A stretch of DNA of 64,000 nucleotides. Origin: Aphanomyces cochlioides. Its lineage: Eukaryota; Oomycota; Saprolegniomycetes; Saprolegniales; Verrucalvaceae. The notes under the pieces were generated by a model, which searched no databases, was not told the DNA's origin, and saw only the letters and a list, made by a program, of their open reading frames with translations. The stretch lies in assembly GCA_019828595.1 (NCBI GenBank), contig JAHQRK010000006.1, positions 1,550,001 through 1,614,000 of the forward strand, written 5' to 3'. This document shows positions 20,114 through 30,845 of the stretch, in pieces; positions within the stretch are counted from its first letter, which is position 1, and every line of letters starts with the position of its first letter. The position numbers were made by a program, and so were the translations under genes.

Positions 20114-20967
20114 CTACTGACGCTGAGCCCAAAGCTGCCGAAGAGTTGTCTTGACGATGGCACAATTAGCAGGGTACGAGGAAGTCTCGGTCAGCCACGA
20201 GATGAAGTCTCCATGGCATACGACAACAAGAGTTGATTCAGGCAGAGCTTCTATCTCTGCGAGAAAGCGGCGAATGCGAGCCTCCATGTCATTCATGGTT
20301 TCTTTCAAAGCCTTCAGCTCTTTTGGCGTCTGCGGGATGATCGTCGTCTCGTCTGTTGGATTGTTGAGCCACCAATACTCGCACAACTTGGACATGTCGA
20401 CGCCCCTCGCTTCAAACTCGCGGGCTAATTCTATCGAGCGAAGGAATGACATGGTCCGTCCGTCCAAAGTTTACCTGCGGGTTGTCGACCGACGTCACAC
20501 GATGCATCAAGCATCTCACTGCAAAGAGAGTTCACTGCCATACTCCATCTGTCAGTTCAACAGCGACGAGCAAGCCACTGTACCTTGGATTGGAATGCCA
20601 GTGCCTTCAAACCCACCGAGCGCCGTCTCGATGGCTCGCGTCAGTGGACTCGTGATCACCTACAAACGTCGGCACGCATTAGCTCCTCGTTCAAGAGTGT
20701 CATGGAACGCACCACTTGGATAGATTCGTGGAGCTTCTGCTCCAAAACTCGTTGATGAAGAGCTTGGACCTGGGCAAGTTCAATGCGCTGGGTTGAAGGC
20801 ATCATCAATGCACTCACCTGTTGTTTGCCCTTGGCGTTCAATCGCGCGTCAATCAGCATGGGATCTTCTGCACTTTTCCATGCGTCATTCTCTAGAGCCT
20901 GGTATTCCCACTCGTTGTACGTCGATTGTCCGTGGCGGATCAAGTAGATCGTCTTGTCTTCTTCCAT
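20114..20967 (-). CDS. Histidine phosphatase (phosphoglycerate-mutase-like), copy B
   Basis: Exons 20967-20818, 20769-20713, 20659-20584, 20534-20475 and 20430-20114 have exactly the lengths of copy A (150, 57, 76, 60, 317), for 219 residues. IYLIRHGQSTYNEW and VVCHGDFIS carry both catalytic His residues. It starts head-to-head with copy C over only 118 bases. Some introns and exons are nearly identical to copy C (for example the third intron beginning gtacagtggcttgctcgtcg), closer than either is to copy A. Confidence 0.9.
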
Positions 20968-21085
20968 GGAACGAACAAATGACAAGCACAGGTGGTGCAT
21001 CCGCATAATCCTCCCACTATTCCAGCAAAATCGAGGCTCGCCATTGTCACCTTGGACGACCACGCTGTCGTTGTCGCTCGGTCGG

Positions 21086-21941
21086 ATGGCGCAAGACAAG
21101 ACGATCTACTTCATACGTCACGGCGAGTCCACGTACAACGAATGGGTCTTCCAATACTACCGCCAGCATGCGTGGGAAGGATATCGAGATCCCATGCTCA
21201 TTGACGCCCGATTGAGCCAACGCGGCAGGCAACAGGTGAGTCCGAGGCGTGACTCGGTCATGGAGCTTATGAGAATCCCGTCGTTCAGGTCCAAGCTCTG
21301 AATCAAAACGTGCTGCACCATAGGGTCCATGAATCTATCCAAGTGGTGCGCTCCGTTTCCACCATGCGAGAGCTCTGTGTGACGACATCTGTAGGTGATC
21401 ACGAGTCCACTGACGCGAGCCATCGAGACGGCGCTCGGTGGATTTGAAGGCACTGGCATTCCAATCCAAGGTACAGTGGCTTGCTCGTCGCTGTTGAATT
21501 GACATGCTGCATTGCAGTGAACTCTCTTTGCCGTGAAATGCTCGATGCATCGTGTGACGTCGGACGACAACCCGCAGGTAGACATTCAACAGACGGTGGA
21601 GAGACTAAGCGGCGAGTAGAACTGGCCCGCGAGTTCAGCCATAGAGGCATTGACGTGTCCAAGCTGTCCGAGTATTGGTGGCTCAACCATCCTGTATCTT
21701 TGACGAGAATCATCCCTCAATCTCAAGAGCAGTTGGCAACCTTGAAGGAACAATGCCTGAGTTCCATGACCGTGTTCGCCGCTTCCTCGAGCACGTGGCG
21801 TCCATGCGAGAGACTTCGATTGCAGTCGTTTGCCACGGCAACTTCATCTCGTACTTGACGCAGTCCCGGCACCATCCTGCCAATTGTGAAGTCCGTCAGA
21901 TGTCCTTGTCGCGTCTCTGGGCCACGGTTCAATCTTCCTAA
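21086..21941 (+). pseudogene. Histidine phosphatase copy C, last exon frameshifted
   Basis: The first four exons (21086-21235, 21289-21345, 21395-21470, 21518-21577) match copies A and B in length and encode IYFIRHGESTYNEW. The last exon starts at 21620. At about 21750 one base is missing relative to the copies: the frame before reads IIPQSQEQLATLKE, and the expected continuation (PEFHDRVRRFLEHV..VVCHGNFISYLT) is in the next frame up to 21941. As read, the protein ends at 21858 and lacks the second catalytic His. It is either a young pseudogene or a one-base sequence error. Confidence 0.8.
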
Positions 21942-22086
21942 TGGCTCTTAATGACAATCTCCACCTCATTGCCGCGCTATCTTGCGACGCTCAGCGGCAT
22001 GAAGCCTTCCATCTCTTCAGTGAACTTCACATGTTTTAGTGTGGAGACACTCTAATTGACAACCACGCAGTTGTCAGTGATACAGA

Positions 22087-24462
22087 ATGTCGGGGGACGT
22101 CGCGGCGCGAGGCCTCTTGACGCTTCTCCCATGCATTCAAGCATTCCAAGCGGGTGTTCACCGTGATTTCATACCATTCCTCTACTTGCAAACACCCAAG
22201 CAACATAATCCGTTCAACAACTTTGCCTTGGACCATCCCAACTTTGAAAAGCTCGGTGCAGCATTGACGACATGGCTCGATGAATATGGACTCTCCCGAC
22301 TACCTACACTGTTCGAGGCCATGAGCTACATGAAGCAGAATGTGCTGCTCCATGCTGTCTACGAAGGACATTTGCACCTCGTTGAGCATTTGGACGAACA
22401 CTTTGATCTCCTTCAAGCCATTGGTCTCAACTTGATTGACATTGCAGCCAGCCGTGGCCACATGCCACTTGTCGTCTATCTCCACGAGCGCGGACATCCA
22501 GGATGTACCAAGGTAGCGATGAGCGGCGCAGCGCAGAATGGACATTTGGACATTGTGAGATTTCTTCATGGTCATCGGCACGAAGGTTGCTCTCGTGGCA
22601 CGCTGGAAATTGCCGCACGTGAAGGCCACTTCGAGGTAGTTGTGTGGTTATACGGCAATGAGATCGACCTGTGCACTGACGTCGCAGCGACGTTCGCAGC
22701 CGAGAGAGGCCACTTGGCCATCTATGAGTTCCTCTTAGACCATGGCGCGTATGAACCGAGGGAGCTGATGGATGGCAAAGTCTTTGCCAAGCGCATCAAC
22801 GCCGATCTAGCCACCGCTGCTTACCATGGCCACTTAGTCATGATCATGTATCTCTGTGATGCCATGTGTGCCACATGGACCACGGAGGCGTTTGATCATG
22901 CAGCAAGCCAAGGCCACTTGGATCTCTTGGTCGAGTTCTCATCTGCAGACGTCCACGGCAGTGACCGAGCGCTCGAAGATGCAGCAGGCAACGGACATCT
23001 CCACGTTGTCGAGTGGTTGGTAGAGCAGAAGAGCGGTCTTGAAGCACGAAAATCCTTGGACCGAGCGGCTCAAAATGGCCACTTAGACATTCTCGAGCGA
23101 CTTTTCCAGCATGGCTTCAAGAATTGCGCCGCTGCCTCCTTCGACAAAGCGGCAGGTGGTGGCCATCTCCAAGCACTGCAGTGGCTCCATGACAAGCTAC
23201 ACCAGACTGGAACGCCGCGCTCTGTTGACGCTGCTGCAGCTCGAGGCCATTTGGAAGTCGTGCAGTGGCTCGTCGCTCACTTGTATCCTGACCACGCTGT
23301 GAATCTCGATGCTGTGGCTGCCAATGGCCACTTGGAAACGATGCAGTGGCTCCATCAGCATGATGTTGTCTCGTGCTCGCATCGAGCGATGGACCACGCG
23401 GCATCCAACGGCCACTTGCAAGTTGTTCAGTGGCTCCATCTTCATCGCACTGAAGGATGCACACTAGCCGCGATGGACGGCGGTGCTTCGGAAGGCTTCC
23501 TGTCTGTCGTCAAGTTTCTGCATGAGAATCGACAAGAAGGCTGTACGACGGACGCGATGGACAAAGCAGCGCGGCGCGGATTTCTCCACATCGTCAAATT
23601 TTTGTCCAACAATCGCACGGAAGGATGCTCCGTCATGGCACTCCGCCGCGCCGTCGAGATTGGAAACGTTGATCTAGTACGCTTCTTGGTGCATCGCCAT
23701 CCAAACCCCGAGACAACGCGCCTCTTGGACTCCGCTGCGGCGCATGGCCATTTGGAAATGGTTCAGCTCTTGCATGAGGTTGAGAATTCGACATGTTCTG
23801 TCGTAGCTCTCGACAACGCCGCCAACAATGGACATCTCGCAGTCGTACAGTTCCTCCTCGACCATCGCAGCGAAGGCTGTTCGTCCAGAGCGATCGACCA
23901 GACGCTGAGCATTCCAGTGCTCGATTTGCTCCTCCAGAGAAAGCCGTCGGTGCGCTCAAACTTGGACGGTTTGATGACTTTTGCAGCATCGCATGGCTAT
24001 TTGCACGTCGTCCAGTAGGCGTACGACCACGGCAATCTATCGCGAATTCCTTATCAAGTGATGGACTCTGCTGCTGAGTACGGTCACTTGCAATTACTCC
24101 AATGGGTCCATGCTCATCCCAACGAAGGGTGTACAGCTCGAGCGATGGATCGCGCCGCTCGAAAAGGCTACGTTGAGGTCGTTCAATGGCTCTTCGACAA
24201 CTGCAATGCGGCATGTACAATAGACGCATTCGTCGACACAGCCTTTCGAGGCGACATCCGCACGCTTTCTTGGCTTTGCGACAACGTTCCAAGTCCCGAA
24301 CGCCAGTGGAAAGGCCGTCAAGGCGCCGAAGAACACTCCCAGCCTCTTGTCGTTGAATTTCTCCGTTCTCCATGGCGATACAGGAGGAAACAGCGAAACA
24401 ATGCCACCGCGAATTCCCCAGAGCATCTAGAAGCAGCAGAGGCAGGAGATAGTGTCGTGTAG
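22087..24462 (+). pseudogene. Ankyrin-repeat protein interrupted by one in-frame TAG
   Basis: A long intronless frame of ankyrin-type repeats. The unit resembles GHLEVVQWLH, then EGCT, then AMDxAAxxGHL, with about 18-20 copies after a helical N-terminus (residues 1-90). Such proteins are scaffolds, and the family is greatly expanded in saprolegnian oomycetes. The frame stops at 24016-24018 (HVVQ-stop) and continues in the same frame to 24462 with further repeats. In every other unit VVQ is followed by Trp, so a TGG-to-TAG change is the simplest explanation. The first part alone (643 residues) could still make a protein. Confidence 0.85.
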
Positions 24463-24635
24463 CTGCTTGTAAGGAGGTTGTGGCTGGCTGCAGCTGCGGG
24501 GAGTTCCTCTGTTCCGCGAGTTCAACTTGGTCATTTTCCATTAAAGGCCAATGATATTCGCTGTGTCAATGACAATCTGACTTGGGGGCATTTCGGAATT
24601 TTCCCTCTCGGAGTCAAGCCGACGGACGGCGAGGA

Positions 24636-26237
24636 ATGAGCGGCCGACGGAGCGGAACGGACGACGAATCCCGCTTGCCGATTCTCGAAAAGTACACGCA
24701 GGACAGCTCCGACGCCGATGCGAGAAGCACCAACTTGAAAGTGTACGTGATTGGCGTCCTTGCGGTCGTCGTGATTGTCGGTTTGGCAGTGTTTGGTGTG
24801 AATGGCGCCAAGGACGAATCCCCGCCGTTGATTGTGCGCGATTTCACGGGCGATCTGAGGAAAAATTGCACGCAACTGTACATGACCCAACGACTGAACC
24901 AATTTGGCGCCGCGAATGGAACGTACGAGCAACGCTACTTTGTCTGCGACGACGAATGGACGCCTGGTGGACCGATTTTCTTCTACACGGGCAACGAAGC
25001 CAACGTCGAATTGTATCTCAATCATACTGGTCTTATGTGGGAAAATGCCGCCGAGTTCCACGCGATGCTCGTCTTTGCAGAACACCGATTCTTTGGTCTC
25101 TCCATGCCGAAGAATGCGTTGAGTCACATGGAACACCTCTCGACGGAACAAGCGCTGGCCGATTTTGCCGTCTTGCTCCGTTTTATCAAGGAATCTTACG
25201 CTGCGCACGACAGCGCTGTGATTGCATTTGGCGGATCGTACGGCGGCATGCTCGCGACGTATTTCCGTCTCAAATATCCTCACATTGTCGACGGTGCAAT
25301 TGCTGGATCGGCGCCAGTGTTGGCATTCGACGGCCAAATTCCAGCGGCGGACATGGGCTCGTTTCCTCGAATTGTCACGCGCGACGCGAGTCCAGCGGCA
25401 GGTGCTGAAGCCAACTGCATTCCCAACATGAAAGCTCTATGGCCGAAATTGAATGCGGCGGCGAAAACCGTTGCTGGCCGCGCGGCACTCCAGGAAGGTT
25501 TTGGTGTTTGTAAGCCATTCGAGACGGAAGACGCCGCGCTGGGCCTTGTCGATTGGATTATCAGCGCGTTTGCGTCCATGGCGATGGGCAACTTCCCGTA
25601 CCGCTCGTCGTATCTCCTGAACGGCGTGAGTGAGCTGCCGTCGTACCCCGTGCGCGCCGCGTGCTCGTATTTGAAGGAGGATTTGACGACCGGCGACGAC
25701 GTTGCGTTGTACAAAGCAGTACGTGCGAGCATCGGCATCTTCTACAACTCGACGCTTGACGTGCCTTGCTTCTCGCTCAGCCAGCCCTCGAACGAGTCGC
25801 AGCACGACCAGCATTTCTGGGACTACTTGGCGTGCACCGAGATGTACATGCCGATGGATCAAACGGGCGACGACGATTTCTATCCCCGCGAGCTGCACAA
25901 CCAGACGGCGATGAACGAAAGCTGCATGAAGGAGTGGGGCGTCGAGCTGCGGCCGTACTGGGCCAACACGGTCTACGGCGGCCGCCAAGCGCTTGAAGCG
26001 ACGTCCAACATTGTCTTTACGAACGGCAACTTGGATCCATGGTCTGGCGTCGGTGTGCTCGAGTCGATTTCGCCGTCCGTCGTCGCGCTGATCGTCGACG
26101 GCGGCGCGCATCACTTGGATTTGATGTTTAGCCATCCGCTGGACCCGCAGTCGGTCAAAGATGTCCGCAATGAGCAGAAGAAGCACATGCGGCGTTGGAT
26201 CTCGTCCAAGAAGACCAAGAAGATCATTTCCACGTAG
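24636..26237 (+). CDS. Serine carboxypeptidase S28 (Pro-X carboxypeptidase / DPP2 type)
   Basis: An intronless protein of 533 residues from the ATG at 24636; the frame is open further upstream without an ATG. A basic, acidic N-tail precedes a single hydrophobic anchor (VIGVLAVVVIVGLAVFGV, about 37-54), so it is a type II membrane or vacuolar enzyme. Catalytic elements are seen: the Ser in GGSYGGM, the Asp in NGNLDPWSGVG and the His in GAHHLDL. Family features include TQRLNQF, PIFFYTGNE and LVFAEHRFFG. It removes C-terminal residues after proline, or N-terminal dipeptides. Several NxS/T sites fit a lumenal or secreted domain. It ends 37 bases from the convergent helicase gene. Confidence 0.93.
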   Translation: MSGRRSGTDDESRLPILEKYTQDSSDADARSTNLKVYVIGVLAVVVIVGLAVFGVNGAKDESPPLIVRDFTGDLRKNCTQLYMTQRLNQFGAANGTYEQRYFVCDDEWTPGGPIFFYTGNEANVELYLNHTGLMWENAAEFHAMLVFAEHRFFGLSMPKNALSHMEHLSTEQALADFAVLLRFIKESYAAHDSAVIAFGGSYGGMLATYFRLKYPHIVDGAIAGSAPVLAFDGQIPAADMGSFPRIVTRDASPAAGAEANCIPNMKALWPKLNAAAKTVAGRAALQEGFGVCKPFETEDAALGLVDWIISAFASMAMGNFPYRSSYLLNGVSELPSYPVRAACSYLKEDLTTGDDVALYKAVRASIGIFYNSTLDVPCFSLSQPSNESQHDQHFWDYLACTEMYMPMDQTGDDDFYPRELHNQTAMNESCMKEWGVELRPYWANTVYGGRQALEATSNIVFTNGNLDPWSGVGVLESISPSVVALIVDGGAHHLDLMFSHPLDPQSVKDVRNEQKKHMRRWISSKKTKKIIST

Positions 26238-26274
26238 GCAAGGACGACGATGCCGCCGCCGCATGCTTGTTAAA

Positions 26275-28833
26275 TTATCTCTTTCGGAATCGTTTGAGCG
26301 AATGTTTCTTGGACTTTTGCATGAGATCGGCCGTCGCGTCGCGCGTGCTGTACTCGCCGTCGGTCGAAATCTTGTTGGACTTGAGATCTTCATGCAAATT
26401 GTAAAACTTTCGCTTGGAGCCGATCGGTCGCAGCGGTTCCATGAGCAAATGATGCAAGCTGGCTCGCAGCGCTTGTGTCTTGTGCTTGTCTTTCTTGGCG
26501 GGGGCGACGGCGGCCATCTCGTCTTCGTCAAATGGAAGGTCGGCCGCTTGCGCCATTTGGCTGAACCACGTCGCCTCGGCGTTTTGTTTGTTGTCGCTGT
26601 TCTCGCTCGCAAAGATTTGCTCGGCGAGCTTCACGCGTTCCTTGATCACGGGCAGGAATCTACACACGACCAAGTGTCAAGACGACGCGCGAGATGGCAA
26701 TCGACGTACTTGTGATCCACGGGGAAGACGGAAAACCCAGACGGACGATGCAAGACGCTGCAAATCTGCGCATGGTATTTCTAAACGACAGCATGACGAC
26801 AAAGAGAAGAGGGAGAAGGATTGTACCGCGTCGATAGGAGCGATAAAGGAAAGACTGAGACCTTCTTGAGCAGCACGAGCGGTACGACCACTGCGATGGA
26901 CAAACGTCTCGGCCGATCGTGGAATGTGATAATGCACGACATATTCCACGGACGGAATATCCAAACCACGCGCGGCAACGTCCGTCGCGATGAGAATGCC
27001 CTTGTCATGCGCTCGGAATTGCTCGAGTTTCTTCAAACGCTGCTTCTGTTGCATCTCTGCATGCAATGCAAAGACGGGCAGCTTGAGGAGTTGAAGCACA
27101 CCGGCGAGTTTGCGGACGCCAGAGATCGCGTTCAAGAAGACGATCGTGCGGCCAGGGTACTAAGCAATGGAGCGCGTCAGCAACGACCGACGGAGAGCGG
27201 CGTCTACCTGAGTCAAGAAGTAGTAGAGGACGTTGTTGCGGTGCTCGTCGAGGCATTCGACTTGAGCGAGTTCGAGTCCTGCGGGCAGTGTGACTTCACT
27301 CCCGCGGGGTTTGTCGTCGCCACGCGACTTGTCATCCTTCGTCGGATCTTCCTTGGCACTCAAATCGACGACGGCGGGCTTTCCGCGCAAACCAATGCGC
27401 TTCATGATCGTCTCGAGCATGGTCAATGCTGTCGGGTTCTTCATCTTCTTGGTCTGGAATCGACCGGCGTTCTTGAGCGTCATCGTCGCGGAAAACAAGA
27501 ACGTCTGACGGACAAAGTTCTTCTTTGTCTCGGGCGCTGGCGCTTCTTCTGCCTCTCCATCGTCGTCGTCGTCTTTGCCGTCCTGCTGCTTGAGCACATC
27601 GTCCAACAAGATCAACGACACTTCGGCAGGTGGAACAGTCCCGTCATTCTCATCATCGTCGCCGTCTTCCTCTGCCTTGTCGTCTTCATTCGTAGGAGCA
27701 TCCGCTTTGCCCTTGTTGACACGCTCAAAGATTTGCTGGAGTTGAGGAAAGCTGCCTTGCTGAAGCATGCGATCGGCTTCATCGACGATGAGGAATTGGA
27801 GATCTTTGTTGAGAGCGTCGAAGTGCTTGGTTTCCCCCGCCTCCATGACTTCCCAGAGACGACCAGGGGTGGCCACGACGACTTCAGGGTGATACGAGAG
27901 CTGTCGAAGTTGCTTCTGCACTGCCATGCCACCGACAAGCGCAACAATGCCGACGCGTCGTTTGTCAGGAACCAACGCTTGAAGATGTTCGACGATCTGC
28001 ATGGCCAATTCACGAGTTGGCGTCAAGACGAGCGCACGACACTTGCCGCGAATCTCGGGCTTGCTGAGGAGATGGTGCAAGACTGGCATGCCGAACGCAA
28101 GCGTCTTACCAGACCCAGTCGGAGCAGCACCCACGACGTCGCGGTGGTCGATCATGGCCGGCACCAGCGTCAGCGCTTGGATATTCGTCGGGCTTGTGAA
28201 TCCCAATCGAGTGAGCGATGCATTCAATGTCGGGTGGAGGTTGAACTTGGCCCATTCAGGCAAGACTGGCACGTCTTCGTCGGCGGGTTGGTCGTCAGGT
28301 TCCTTCTGTTCGTCTTTGGAAGTGGTCGCATCGGTCGTGGCGTCATTGGATTGTGGAGCTTTGTTCTTCTTGCCCTTCTTATTCTTCTTGCCTTTCGCTT
28401 CGTTGTTATTATCGTCTTTTGCATCATTAGGCTCGTTTTCATCTGTGGTTTCGTCCACGGCGTTGCTTTCTTTCGATGGTTTCGCCGTTGACGTCTTGAC
28501 AGCCGGCGATTTCGCTGGCTTGGTTCCCTTGTTCTTCTTTCCTGGAGTAGGCGCGGCAGCTCTAAGTCACAAGTGAGATCATGCAATTGATCCATGCGTA
28601 CTTTAAGATCCTGCCGCCAAGGCCATCGTCTTCCAATGTGTATTCTACAAATTCGTTCGACATCCACGACGCTGTCGAGAACGACTACCTGTGAGCTCTT
28701 CGAGCTCGAACGCATTGCCATCTTCAAAGCCTTCAATCTCAAAGTCTTCCAAGTCTACGCGCTGCCATCCTTTCGCCTTTGGCTTCGGTGGCGCGCCTTG
28801 TTTCTTGAGTTGCTGCTTTGGCTTCTTGACCAT
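26275..28833 (-). CDS. DDX24: DEAD-box RNA helicase, DDX24/Mak5 type
   Basis: Six exons (28833-28689, 28644-28602, 28561-27208, 27159-26827, 26780-26710, 26659-26275) sum to 2331 bases, 776 residues. The N-terminus is basic ([13 protein letters not shown]) with a Lys/Asn/Asp-rich tail. Helicase motifs: Q motif ([10 protein letters not shown]), I (PTGSGKT), Ia (PTRELA), GG, Ib (TPGRLW), II (VDEAD), III (SATM), then [10 protein letters not shown] and [10 protein letters not shown] long acidic insert sits between motifs II and III, as in Mak5/DDX24, which acts in nucleolar 60S subunit biogenesis. It is divergent from the 28979 gene across a CCAAT-rich region. Confidence 0.93.
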
Positions 28834-28978
28834 GTTCAACTTGTGCCATATTTGCTCCAACCATTCTAAAATCAGCATTTGATTGGCTATAATTCATTCA
28901 TTTTAGCCAATCAATTTATTTTAGCCAATCAATTGCATTATAGTTATAATATTCAGCCAATCAGATTTCATACAAGAC
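28834..28978. promoter_or_regulatory. Divergent promoter with four CCAAT boxes
   Basis: GATTGGCTA at about 28881 faces TAGCCAATC at 28905 and 28923 and CAGCCAATC at 28955. These inverted and direct CCAAT boxes sit in AT-rich DNA between the helicase and the orphan gene. Confidence 0.55.
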
Positions 28979-30325
28979 ATGAACGACGTCAATGCGGCAA
29001 TCCAAGCGCTCGTCTGCCGTGGAGACGACGACGCATGGAAGAAACTGCTGCGGGAAGAGCAAAGAGACGCCCAAGAGATCAAAAATGCCTTGCTAAAGTT
29101 CATCCCCTTCGCTCCAAGTTTGGATCCCCTCACGTATCCCGTTTGTGCCTTTGTTCAGCTGCATCCTGAATGTGCGGTCGACCTCTGGACAAAGCTCCTC
29201 GTCTTCCAACACGACCTCTGCAATGCGTCTGAGCTTCGAAATTGGGTGGTGCATGCCATAAACCTCATTCAGATGTCAAGCACATCGCTAGACGACGATG
29301 TCATCCCGGCCATTGTCCAAGCGTGCACTCTTGCAATCAAGACCGAACGTCGACGACATATTGCCAAGCGTATTCACACATTTCGAGCCACACTTGCCAC
29401 TCGCGTCCATGGTGCATTGCCAGGTAGAGAGCAGTCGAGTATTCTAGCGTATCTGGATGAATTGGCGTTGCATCATGGGTCGTACACAACCAAGAGTCTC
29501 GTTTGGGCCGTGGACTTTGCGAGACGATATCCACAAGAGAGCAGTCCATGGAGCGATCCCGTCGTGGTCGAACGCATCAAGTTGCTCGTTTGTTTGTATC
29601 CCGAACTCTTCAAAACGATGCTCCATCACTGGGTCGGCCTAAAGTACATCTCGCTCTCCCAATCGGACAAGCTCCTGCGGCATCGCCCTCTGCTTGAAGA
29701 CATTATGATCACGGCAGCGCATCATCCCATGCTCCGACGACTTGAAAGCAGCAAGAAGCACTGGCAGTCCCAAAGCCTCTCCGTGCGCTACATCGACGTG
29801 GAAGAACCATGTTCATTCTCAACTTGGTCCTTCGAGACTCTTCTCTCGACTGCCATGATGGACATTCTCATGGCCGACATGAAAACTGCCGCCGCCAACT
29901 GCCCTCCCTACGGGTTTGACTCTGTCGCGTTGGCACTTTGGGCATTGATTCTCCACATGCGAGACCACGACGAGACGCATCGTCCGCAGCTTTCTCAAGC
30001 GCTGCGTCTGCTCTTCTCGTCGGTGTTGCCTGCGGATTTGAATCTCGAGCCGCCAAAACTCATTGCCGTGCTTGTGCTGGTCGCTGAGAGTCGCATGGGG
30101 TCGTGGAGCATGTGGTCCGCTTGTCCAGACCTTCTCACGTCCGTGCTAGTCTTCTTGTCCAAAGTGTATGCCGACATCGACGACGAGCGAATGCAGTGGG
30201 TCGTCGGGATGATCGTCAACTGTTTCATCGTCCAAGTGCCAGACATTCCGCGAGTTCTAGCCAAGCGAGCGCACTTGTTGCCGCTCGATGCGCTCCAACT
30301 CTACAAGCAGCGACTGGAACTATGA
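28979..30325 (+). CDS. Orphan alpha-helical protein of 448 residues
   Basis: A single exon beginning MNDVNAAIQALVCRG. The sequence is rich in Leu, Ala, His and Arg. Its spacing suggests a helical repeat (HEAT/ARM-like) fold, for example VVVERIKLLVCLYPELFKTML and LLSTAMMDILMADMK. There is no signal peptide, membrane span or catalytic motif. I do not recognise a family. Coding status is supported by length, codon pattern and a divergent CCAAT promoter. The product could be a subunit of a nuclear or trafficking complex, but that is only a guess. Confidence 0.7.
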   Translation: MNDVNAAIQALVCRGDDDAWKKLLREEQRDAQEIKNALLKFIPFAPSLDPLTYPVCAFVQLHPECAVDLWTKLLVFQHDLCNASELRNWVVHAINLIQMSSTSLDDDVIPAIVQACTLAIKTERRRHIAKRIHTFRATLATRVHGALPGREQSSILAYLDELALHHGSYTTKSLVWAVDFARRYPQESSPWSDPVVVERIKLLVCLYPELFKTMLHHWVGLKYISLSQSDKLLRHRPLLEDIMITAAHHPMLRRLESSKKHWQSQSLSVRYIDVEEPCSFSTWSFETLLSTAMMDILMADMKTAAANCPPYGFDSVALALWALILHMRDHDETHRPQLSQALRLLFSSVLPADLNLEPPKLIAVLVLVAESRMGSWSMWSACPDLLTSVLVFLSKVYADIDDERMQWVVGMIVNCFIVQVPDIPRVLAKRAHLLPLDALQLYKQRLEL

Positions 30326-30845
30326 CGTCGCGCGTCGTAACCTGCGGTAATCCAAGCGTCCGACGTCCTCTGTCATGCCGTGTTTCCAAGGTACGAATCT
30401 CAATCGGCTGCATGGAATCACATGCAACAAAGCGTGCAAGAATGATATCGAGAGATTGACATGCAGTGGCCGGAGCTGCTCTCGTAGGTTGATATCAAGT
30501 CCTGTGGGCGCAAAGAAGCCGTCCATGGAGCGTTCCTTCTCGTTGGAATCCATGTCATGTGCACACAATTCCGTCGCGCGCACGTTTCCTGCGTGTCGGA
30601 TCGTCACGAGCGAGTGCGAACTTCGCACCAGTCGACGGGCCCGCCGCGGCTTCGAGTGACGAAAGAACGCTCTTCTTGAAAAGCAGAGACTGTGTGCTCG
30701 ACATGGAACGATCGTCGCGGCGATAGAATGGACGGATAAAGCCAGGCGGCAGCGGTCATGATGTCGCCGTGTGTGTCGAATGATGAAAGGAGCGAAGTTC
30801 CCACTGTCCATGCTTGTCAAATGGCATTTTCAGTTTCGCGACAGC
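30326..30845. other. Spacer before the tetraspanin-like array
   Basis: A 166-codon minus-strand ORF (30820-30320) is Arg/His-rich without recognisable motifs and is probably chance. The first array gene is open upstream of its likely start at 30846, but without coding character. Confidence 0.5.

Noticed and set aside
23633..24541. 302-codon minus-strand ORF over the ankyrin gene
   Set aside because: It mirrors the ankyrin repeat periodicity and has no independent motif.
25437..26612. 391-codon minus-strand ORF over the S28 peptidase
   Set aside because: Arg/His-rich shadow of the peptidase gene, with no domain.
26821..28491. 556-codon plus-strand ORF across the helicase gene
   Set aside because: It is antisense to DDX24 exons whose motifs and splice sites are certain; its length follows codon bias.
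30320..30820. 166-codon minus-strand ORF before the tetraspanin-like array
   Set aside because: Biased composition, no motif, and no promoter or splice support.
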